Shown piece by piece: positions 16,441 to 21,898 of a stretch of 21,898 bases of DNA (its first letter is position 1; each line of letters begins with the position of its first letter). The stretch covers positions 1 to 21,898 of the forward strand of contig DAINBU010000084.1 in assembly GCA_036732755.1 (NCBI GenBank), given 5' to 3'. A model generated the notes under the pieces. That model was given only the letters and a program-made list of their open reading frames with translations. It was not told where the DNA came from and made no database searches. The position numbers were made by a program, and so were the translations under genes. This DNA comes from DASRRB01 sp036732755 (GTDB taxonomy: Bacteria > Planctomycetota > B15-G4 > SIAN01).

Positions 16441-18014
16441 GGCGGTGCACTCAGCTCGAGGCCGAAGATCGGCAGCGCGACCCACACGATCCAGGCGGTG
16501 ACGAGCAGCGCGCTGCCGACGTCGAGCAGCAGCCCGACGCGCACCATCGCCCCCATCGCCACCTTGCGCGTCGCGAAGACGATCGCGTTGGGCGCGGTGC
16601 CGGCCGGCATCATGAAGCCGCACGACGACGCGAGCGTCGCGGGCACGAGCAGCGCCGCCGGCGACAGATGGAGGCGCGGCGCGACCGCCGACAGGATCGG
16701 CAGCAGGACCTGCGCGCACGCCGTGTTGTTCATGAACTCGGTGATCAGGATCACGAAGAGGGCGACGCCGAGCACGACGCACGGCCCGGGCAGCCCGGTG
16801 AGCGCGCCGGCGAGCGCCTGGCCGAGCACGTTCGACAGCCCGCTGGAGCGGAACGCGTCGCCGATCGCGAAGCCGCCGCCGAAGAGGAGCAGGATCCCCC
16901 ACGGCATCTTCGCCTCGGCCTCCTGCCAGTCGAGCAGCGGGACGGTACGCGCACGCGCACGCGCCGCGGCGGGCGGCGGCTCCATGCCGGCGAGCGGCCG
17001 CGCGCGCACGAGGAAGCAGAGCATGCAGAGCGCGATCGCGACGGTGCCGTCGGAGACCCAGTTCTTCGCCGGGAAGAGGCGCGACCAGCCGAAGATCACG
17101 TGGCCGCCGACCTCGAGCGGCTCGCGCGTGATCCAGAGCGTCGCGGCGAGCCCGAAGATCGCCGCGACCAGCGCCTCCCCCGCCGACCACGGCGGCAGCG
17201 CCGCGCGCTCGCGCCGGATGACCTCGCGCGTCGAGCCGTCGCCCGGCACCTCCGCGGCGCGCGGCAGCCCGCGGCTCAGCACGAAGCCGATCCCCGCCGC
17301 CATCAGCAGCGCGAGCGGCGCGAAGGCGGCCATCCACTGCAGGAAGCTGATCTCGGGCGGCCCGCCGGGCGTGCCGGCGCCGAAGTCCCGCACGTAGCGC
17401 TCGCGGAACACGAGGTTGGGCGGCGTGCCGACGTAGGTCCCGAGCCCGCCCGCGGTCGCGCCGTACGCGACGGCGAGCAGCAGCGACTGCTCGACGTGCG
17501 CGCGGCCGGACGGCGCGACGCCGCCGGCGATGCGGCGCCCCACCGCGAGCGCGATCGGAAGCAGGACGAGCGTCGTGCCGCTGTTGCTGATCCACATCGA
17601 GATCAGCGCCGCGGCGAAGCAGAAGCCGAAGACGAGCTTGCGTGGGTCGCCGCCCAGCAGCGAGAGGACGGCGATCGCGAAGCGGCGGTGCAGCCCCCAC
17701 CGCTCCAGCGCGAGCGCGAGCAGGAAGCCGCCGAGCAGCAGGAAGAGGAGGTCCTCGACGTAGAGCGCCGCCGTCTCGCCGGCGCTCTTCACGCCGAGCA
17801 GCGGGAAGAGGATCAGCGGCAGGAGCGACGTCGCGGCGATCGGCAGCGCCTCGAGGATCCACCACGCGGCGATCCACGCCGTCGCGGCGAGCGTCTTCAG
17901 CGGCGCGCCCGCGAGCCCCGCCGGCCGGAGCACGAGCACGAGCACGAACGCCAGCGGACCGATCGCGACCGCCCACGGACGGAAGCGCGCGCCGCCGCCC
18001 TCGAGGTCGCTCAA
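16437..18014 (-). CDS. SLC13/DASS family anion (dicarboxylate-type) transporter
   Basis: Inner-membrane transporter of 525 residues. The family moves di- or tricarboxylates or sulfate, usually with sodium. Recognisable parts: WWILEALPIAATSLLPLILFPLLGV near the start, GTPPNLVF in the first half and PAGTAPNAIVF in the second, the paired repeat expected of an elevator carrier. The two sodium/substrate hairpin motifs normally read SNT. Here the first is SNSGTT (143-148) and the second NNT (429-431), so ion or substrate preference may differ. The start is TTG at 18014, overlapping the cutA stop as TTGA, and GGAG lies 10 bases before it. The gene ends in a GTGA junction with yfhO. The substrate cannot be named. 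Confidence 0.88.
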   Translation of the reverse strand: MSDLEGGGARFRPWAVAIGPLAFVLVLVLRPAGLAGAPLKTLAATAWIAAWWILEALPIAATSLLPLILFPLLGVKSAGETAALYVEDLLFLLLGGFLLALALERWGLHRRFAIAVLSLLGGDPRKLVFGFCFAAALISMWISNSGTTLVLLPIALAVGRRIAGGVAPSGRAHVEQSLLLAVAYGATAGGLGTYVGTPPNLVFRERYVRDFGAGTPGGPPEISFLQWMAAFAPLALLMAAGIGFVLSRGLPRAAEVPGDGSTREVIRRERAALPPWSAGEALVAAIFGLAATLWITREPLEVGGHVIFGWSRLFPAKNWVSDGTVAIALCMLCFLVRARPLAGMEPPPAAARARARTVPLLDWQEAEAKMPWGILLLFGGGFAIGDAFRSSGLSNVLGQALAGALTGLPGPCVVLGVALFVILITEFMNNTACAQVLLPILSAVAPRLHLSPAALLVPATLASSCGFMMPAGTAPNAIVFATRKVAMGAMVRVGLLLDVGSALLVTAWIVWVALPIFGLELSAPP

Positions 18015-18427
18015 GCGCCCGTCTCCGCCGCGAGCCAGGCGAGGTAGGCCGCGCTCCCGGCGGCGACCGGCAGGGCGAGGAGCTCGAAGACCTCGTAGGG
18101 GTGCAGCGCCCGGATGCGCTCCTCGATCCGGGGGAGCGACGATGCGCGCGTCTTGATCAGCAGGAGCAGCTCGTCGGCGGCGTCGAGCGCCCCTTTCCAG
18201 CGGAAGCGCGAGCGCACCGGACCGACGCGATTGACGCAGGCGGCGAGCCGCTCGGCGAGGAGCGCGTCGGCGATCCGGTCCGCGGTCGCGACGTCGGGGA
18301 CGGTGACCAGCGCGACGACGAACGCGCCGGGATCGGGAAGGTCCGAGCCGGAGCCGGAGCCGGAGACGGAGGCGGAGGCGGAGGCGCGCGGTCGTCCCGA
18401 GTCGGCCGGCGGAGGCGAGGGCGGCAC
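18011..18427 (-). CDS. cutA: CutA family divalent-ion tolerance protein with a repeat-encoded N-terminal extension
   Basis: Small trimeric cytoplasmic protein of 138 residues. CutA was named for copper tolerance, though its physiological role is unsettled. The core starts at about residue 33 (GAFVVALVTVPDVATADRIADALLAERLAACVNRV), followed by RFRWKG, ELLLLIKT, HPYEVFELLALPV and AYLAWL, all at family positions; the usual HPYEVPE has Phe for Pro. About 32 residues precede the core, more than most CutA proteins have. They include alternating Ala-Ser and Gly-Ser from a hexanucleotide repeat. No other start codon exists between 18427 and the core, and GGGAG lies 6 bases before the GTG at 18427, so the extension is probably translated. 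First gene of the cutA-SLC13-yfhO run. Confidence 0.9.
   Translation of the reverse strand: MPPSPPPADSGRPRASASASVSGSGSGSDLPDPGAFVVALVTVPDVATADRIADALLAERLAACVNRVGPVRSRFRWKGALDAADELLLLIKTRASSLPRIEERIRALHPYEVFELLALPVAAGSAAYLAWLAAETGA
18345..18386. repeat. seven tandem hexanucleotides inside the 5' end of cutA
   Basis: Read on the plus strand there are three GAGCCG units, one GAGACG and three GAGGCG, back to back. On the coding strand they give Ala-Ser (three times), Val-Ser and Gly-Ser (three times). A unit of six bases keeps the frame when copies are gained or lost, so length variation would change the linker by two residues at a time. Confidence 0.9.
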
Positions 18428-18450
18428 GGCGGTCTCCCGAATGCGCGGCG

Positions 18451-18460
18451 ATTCTATACT
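18451..18460. promoter_or_regulatory. overlapping divergent -10 elements between cutA and the glycosyltransferase gene
   Basis: The sequence ATTCTATACT holds TATACT (18455-18460) on the plus strand and TAGAAT (18456-18451) on the minus strand, each one mismatch from TATAAT and sharing two bases. Downstream on the plus strand the ATG at 18468 follows after 7 bases, which would give a leaderless mRNA. On the minus strand a 23-base leader with GGGAG precedes the cutA GTG. It is the most AT-rich point in the divergent region. No good -35 was seen for the plus direction. Confidence 0.5.
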
Positions 18461-18467
18461 CCCGTGG

Positions 18468-19988
18468 ATGGCGCGCTCGCTCCTGCTCTGGTCGGTGGTG
18501 ATCGTGCTCTCGCTCGTGCTGCGCGCCTCGATGCCGCCGGTCTACGTCGGCCAGCCCGACGAGACGATCCCGGCGCCGGCGCTGCCGCTCGCGCAACCGT
18601 TCGGCGACGACTTGAAGGGCGCGAGCGACGCCTTCCTCTCGCTGCAGGCGCGCAGCATCCTCGCGAACGGGCTGGCGCGCACCGGCGGCTTCCCGCTCTT
18701 CAATCAGGGGCACGCCGAGACGCGCGACTTCGTCTGGTACGACCACCATCCGCCCGGCGTCGCGCTCGCGACGGCGCTCGCGTTCGGGATCTTCGGGGAG
18801 AGCGAGCTCGCGGCGCGCTCGCTGGCGCTGCTCTTCTCGACGCTCGCGCTGATCGTCGTCGTCGCGCTGGTGCAGCGGGAGCTCGGCGGCATCGCGGCGC
18901 TCGTCACCGCGGCGGGCGCGCTCGCCTCGCCGATGGGCTCCTACTGGGCGACCCACCTCGACTATCCGGTGCCGACGCTCGCGGCGTGCACGCTCTTCCT
19001 CTCCTGCGCGCTGCGCGTGCCGCTGCGGCCGCGCGACGGCGTCGTCGCGGCGGTCGCGCTCGCGTGCGCGCTCGCGTTCGACTTCCTGGCGGCGTTCGCG
19101 GTGGTGGCGCTGCTCGTCGAGCGGCTGATCGCCGGGCCGCGCAGCTGGCGGCAACTCCTCGGGTGGCCGCTGTTCGCGGGCGTCGTGCTGTTCTGGCTTC
19201 TCACCTGGCAGCACGCGGCGACCGGCCGCTACGGCCATCCGATGGGCGGCTCCCTGAAGGAGCACATCGCGCAGACCTGGGCCCTCCCGCCCGGCATCGA
19301 GCTGGCCGCCTGGTGGAAGGCGGTCGGCTGGAACGTCTGGGAGGTCGCCGGGCCGATGCCGCTGCTGGCGCTCGTCGCCGGGCTGATCTCCGTCCTGGTT
19401 CGCGAGCGCGCCCCGGCGCCGCTCGAGCGGCTCTTCCGCGCCGGCCTCTTCCTGGCGCTGCTCGCCGGCCTGGTCCCGCGCGCGCGCGCCTACGACCACC
19501 CCTACTTCCAGCTCTACCTGCAGCTCCCGGTCGCGCTCGCGTTCGCGCTCACGGTCGGCAAGTGGCTGACGCCGGCCGGCCCCGACGAGCCGCGGCGAGC
19601 CGACGGCCCGGCCGTGATCAACGGCGTCGTGGCGGCGCTCGTGATCCTCGCGGCGGGTCTCTTCTTCACCATCTGGAACCAGCGCGACGTGCCGGCCGCC
19701 GACGTGCCGAGCGCCTGCCGGCTCGGCCGCCAGCTCGCGGCGGGGCCGGGCCAGCCGGTGGCGACCGACGTCGCCGTCGTCGCGCTGCCGCCCGGGTCGC
19801 AGTTCAACGACTTCACGCCGGTCTGGTACGCGCGGCGGCTGGTGCTGCGCCTCGAGCACGGAAAGAAGACGCGCGAGGCGCTGGCCCCGCGGCTCGAGAG
19901 GTTCGGGCTCGCCGACGCGCCGATCGTGATCGCGAAGAGGGCTCGCTGGCCGGGCAGCGAGGGCTACGAGCCGCTCCCGGCGAAGTAG
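18468..19988 (+). CDS. GT-C type (family 39/ArnT-like) membrane glycosyltransferase
   Basis: Integral membrane protein of 506 residues with about ten hydrophobic helices. The layout is that of GT-C enzymes, which transfer sugars from polyprenyl-phosphate carriers on the outer face of the inner membrane. The first extracytoplasmic loop carries acidic residues (GQPDE, Asp31/Glu32), a usual place for the catalytic Asp. The second loop has DHHPPG (92-97), matching the HxPP-type motif of the family. A soluble C-terminal tail begins at about residue 400. I prefer the ATG at 18468, because a -10-like TATACT lies 7 bases before it. The in-frame ATG at 18441 would add nine residues but lies upstream of that element and has no ribosome binding site. 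Acceptor unknown. It ends 12 bp from the convergent phosphoesterase stop. Confidence 0.8.
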   Translation: MARSLLLWSVVIVLSLVLRASMPPVYVGQPDETIPAPALPLAQPFGDDLKGASDAFLSLQARSILANGLARTGGFPLFNQGHAETRDFVWYDHHPPGVALATALAFGIFGESELAARSLALLFSTLALIVVVALVQRELGGIAALVTAAGALASPMGSYWATHLDYPVPTLAACTLFLSCALRVPLRPRDGVVAAVALACALAFDFLAAFAVVALLVERLIAGPRSWRQLLGWPLFAGVVLFWLLTWQHAATGRYGHPMGGSLKEHIAQTWALPPGIELAAWWKAVGWNVWEVAGPMPLLALVAGLISVLVRERAPAPLERLFRAGLFLALLAGLVPRARAYDHPYFQLYLQLPVALAFALTVGKWLTPAGPDEPRRADGPAVINGVVAALVILAAGLFFTIWNQRDVPAADVPSACRLGRQLAAGPGQPVATDVAVVALPPGSQFNDFTPVWYARRLVLRLEHGKKTREALAPRLERFGLADAPIVIAKRARWPGSEGYEPLPAK

Positions 19989-20000
19989 TCGCGCGCCGCG

Positions 20001-20762
20001 TCAGCGGCCCAGCGCGAGCCGCTCGGCGCAGAGCTCGTCGATCCCCTTGGTGCGCCGGATCTTCAGCTGCACCGCGGCGATGTCGTAGGCGACGCGCACC
20101 CACTCGACGTGGTCGGGATGGAGGATCGCGAAGCAGGAGCGCGTGTCGCCGTCGCGCGGCTGGCCGACCGAGCCGACGTTGATGAACGCCTTCTCGGCGC
20201 CGAAGTCGTAGCGGCCGTTCACCTCGTCGGGCGTGCGATGGCCGCAGCCCTCGATGAAGACGCCCGGCTGGTGGGTGTGGCCGCCGACGGCGAAGCGCGG
20301 CACCATCTCGAAGATCGCCTTCATCTTGGCCGGGTCGAAGGCGCAGTCGGTCTTCATCACGTACTCGCGGATCGGGTCGCGCGGCGAGCCGTGCACGAAG
20401 AGGATGTCGCCGCGCAGCTGGCTCGGCGCGAGCTCCTTCAGGAAGTTCCAGCGCACGCGCTTGGCGGCCGGTTTCAGGAGTCCCGGCTCGATCATGCGGC
20501 GGTTGGTCTCCAGCGCCTGGCGCGCGATCGGGTTGAAGTCCTCGGCGCCGGTGAAGATCGCGTCGTCGTGGTTGCCGCGCAGGACGAGGCTGCAGCGCTC
20601 GCGGATCAGGTCGATCACCGGCTCCGGCTCGGCGCCGTAGCCGACGATGTCGCCGAGGCAGTAGGTCTCGGCCACGCCGCGCGCGTCGATCTCCCGGAAG
20701 ACCGCCTGCAGCGCCTCGAGATTCGAGTGGATGTCCGAGATGAGTGCGATCGGTCGAGCCAC
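20001..20762 (-). CDS. YfcE-like metallophosphoesterase
   Basis: Soluble two-metal phosphoesterase of 253 residues. All five family blocks are present: DIHSN (Asp10, His12), GDIVGYG (Asp38), GNHDD (Asn64, His65), VHGS (His124) and GHTHQP (His162, His164), followed by NVGSVGQPRDGD, which is common in this subgroup. It should therefore be an active phosphatase or phosphodiesterase; the substrate is not evident. The start is GTG at 20762, preceded by AGGAG about 5 bases upstream, a good ribosome binding site. No ATG precedes the DIHSN motif. It lies downstream of the amidohydrolase gene in the same direction with 108 bp between, and converges with the glycosyltransferase gene. Confidence 0.92.
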   Translation of the reverse strand: MARPIALISDIHSNLEALQAVFREIDARGVAETYCLGDIVGYGAEPEPVIDLIRERCSLVLRGNHDDAIFTGAEDFNPIARQALETNRRMIEPGLLKPAAKRVRWNFLKELAPSQLRGDILFVHGSPRDPIREYVMKTDCAFDPAKMKAIFEMVPRFAVGGHTHQPGVFIEGCGHRTPDEVNGRYDFGAEKAFINVGSVGQPRDGDTRSCFAILHPDHVEWVRVAYDIAAVQLKIRRTKGIDELCAERLALGR

Positions 20763-20870
20763 CGGGCTCCTCGTGTCGGCAGACCGTGGACCCGGCGATG
20801 GCGGCCGTTCGAATCGCGGCGTCTACGGGCCGCGGGATGATAGCCGGAGCGCGGCACGCGCCCCGGCCGA
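20763..20870 (-). promoter_or_regulatory. intergenic region with possible promoter for the phosphoesterase
   Basis: This 108 bp stretch on the minus strand contains TATCAT (20842-20837), a two-mismatch -10, giving a leader of about 70 bases that ends in the AGGAG ribosome binding site. No convincing -35 or terminator for the upstream amidohydrolase was seen. Confidence 0.3.
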
Positions 20871-21898
20871 TCACGCGACGACCGGAATTCCGGCGCCGCC
20901 GTGCACCGGCCGGCCGCGCACAAAGACGGCGGCCGTCTCGAGCTCGCCGCGCACGGCGGCCGCGATCAGGTCGCCGTCGCCGGGCGCGCCGTCCCGCCGG
21001 CGCACGAGCTGGAAGGTCGCGGCGTCACCGACCCCGAGCTCGGCGGCGGGCAGCGCGAGCGCGCGTCGGCCGCCCGCGGTCGCCGCCGCCAGGATCGCGA
21101 CGTCGGGCAGCGCCGGCTCGGCGGCGCGCAGGGCCGCCATCTCCGCCCAGAGGTCGAGGCCGGCGTTGCTCGCGCGCGAGTCGGTGCCGAGCGCGAGGAG
21201 GCCTCCGGTCGCCAGGAACCGCGCGAGGTCGGGACGGGCGTGGCCGAAGTAGGCGTGGCTGCGCGGGCAGTGGACGAGCGGCCAGCCGCGCCGCGTGCAG
21301 AGCTCGAGCTCGTCGCGCGAGAGGCGGTTGCCGTGGACCACGAGCAGCCGCGCGCCGGCCGGAGCGAGCTGGAGCGGCGGCGCGCCGCCCTCGGTCGCCT
21401 CGCGCGGCCATCGGGGTGCGGCGAAGCCCATGCGCTCGAAGAGCCGAGCGAGGGGGCCGCGCGCGTGGCGCAGGAGCTCCTCCTCGTCGGCCGACTCGGC
21501 GAGGTGGCTCGCGACCGGCCGCCCGCCCGAGGCGGCGAACGCCGCCGCGTAGACCTCGGCGCCGGTCGAGTAGGGCGCGTGCGGCGAGAGGCCGCGCACG
21601 ACGGCGCCGCCGCCGTCGCGCCGAAGCTCGTCGGCGAGCTGCGCGAGCCGCGCCGCGTCGACGCGGCCGACGAGCTCGCGGAAGGCGATGCCCTCGAGCG
21701 GCGACGCGCGCAGGACCGCGAGGCTGCGGCCGAACGAGTCGATGTCGCCGACCGCGACCGTGCCGGTCGCGAGCAGGGCACGCGCGCCGGCGGCGACCGC
21801 GGCGTCGACCTCCGCGTCGGTCAGGCGTGCGCGCCGCGGGAGCAGGTCGCCGACCCACTCCGCGAAGCCCGGATGCGCGAGCGACTCGCCCTCGATCG
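20871..21898 (-). CDS. TRZ/ATZ-type amidohydrolase, aminodeoxyfutalosine-deaminase-like (5' end outside the window)
   Basis: The open frame runs from the TGA at 20871 to the right edge, so the N-terminus and its expected HxH metal motif are missing. What is visible: HPGFAEWVGDLL at the edge, GTVAVGDIDSFGRS, RGLSPHAPYSTG, VASHLAES with EEELLRHARGPLARLF, LVVHGNRLS, VHCPRSHAYFGH and ALGTDSRASN. These supply the later metal and catalytic residues (His, His, Asp). The HCPRSHAYFGH and GTDSRASN blocks recall the deaminase of the futalosine route to menaquinone and related adenosine-type deaminases. I assign the family firmly and the substrate only tentatively. A frame starting at 21599 would miss the alignable upstream part, so the gene is longer. 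The metallophosphoesterase follows 108 bp downstream. Confidence 0.85.
   Translation of the reverse strand, partial: IEGESLAHPGFAEWVGDLLPRRARLTDAEVDAAVAAGARALLATGTVAVGDIDSFGRSLAVLRASPLEGIAFRELVGRVDAARLAQLADELRRDGGGAVVRGLSPHAPYSTGAEVYAAAFAASGGRPVASHLAESADEEELLRHARGPLARLFERMGFAAPRWPREATEGGAPPLQLAPAGARLLVVHGNRLSRDELELCTRRGWPLVHCPRSHAYFGHARPDLARFLATGGLLALGTDSRASNAGLDLWAEMAALRAAEPALPDVAILAAATAGGRRALALPAAELGVGDAATFQLVRRRDGAPGDGDLIAAAVRGELETAAVFVRGRPVHGGAGIPVVA

Noticed and set aside
18345..18386. CRISPR-like or mobile-element repeat
   Set aside because: The units are six bases with no spacers and lie in frame inside cutA. They are a coding microsatellite.
18441..18467. ATG at 18441 as the glycosyltransferase start
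   Set aside because: It lies upstream of the likely -10 element, lacks a ribosome binding site, and the added residues do not improve the membrane N-terminus. It cannot be excluded entirely.
16437..19859. A 1140-codon minus-strand frame suggesting a long N-terminal extension of the SLC13 transporter
   Set aside because: The part beyond 18014 is antisense to the glycosyltransferase gene and out of frame with cutA, with shadow-like composition. The TTGA junction gives a better start.

Overview
This is a very G+C-rich bacterial window (about three quarters G+C by eye, not computed). It is densely packed with housekeeping and transport genes, and I see no rRNA, tRNA, CRISPR array, insertion sequence or phage gene. 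Two runs of exactly 10 N (3747-3756 and 6694-6703) each fall inside a gene and put its two halves out of frame, which points to a draft scaffold or metagenome assembly. Lineage cannot be fixed from this window. A secreted protein with an LKDGTRL motif and HEAT-like repeats, a YfhO membrane protein and an aminodeoxyfutalosine-deaminase-like amidohydrolase beside a small metallophosphoesterase make an uncultured Planctomycetota-like bacterium my best guess (inference).

Left block, minus strand, 8638 down to 158: coaD, ridA, a degenerate M16-peptidase homologue, then an oligopeptide-type ABC importer in the order binding protein, permease B, permease C, ATPase D, ATPase F, and last a DUF2203 protein. 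Most neighbours overlap by a few bases (ATGA or GTGA junctions), so this looks like one long, translationally coupled transcript, possibly with a second start before the binding protein. A further minus-strand gene may begin at 32 and leave the window.

Middle block, plus strand, 8697 to 13871: comEC (DNA uptake channel), a secreted HEAT-like-repeat protein of unknown role, and comM (a helicase acting on incoming DNA). Two natural-transformation genes flanking an uncharacterised protein is the most interesting arrangement here. comM runs 74 bp into the convergent yfhO gene.

Right block: cutA, an SLC13-type anion transporter and yfhO form a minus-strand operon (18427 down to 13798) with TTGA and GTGA junctions. 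It is divergent from a plus-strand GT-C glycosyltransferase (18468-19988). The 40 bp between them holds overlapping, nearly symmetric -10 elements, one for each direction. After that come a minus-strand metallophosphoesterase and a partial amidohydrolase that runs off the right edge.

Start codons are mixed: ATG, GTG (oppD, yfhO, cutA, phosphoesterase) and TTG (DUF2203, binding protein, SLC13). For coaD and the glycosyltransferase a -10 hexamer lies only 7-9 bases before the ATG, suggesting leaderless mRNAs. Apart from these points the content is ordinary, and I do not see a clearly new multi-gene system.
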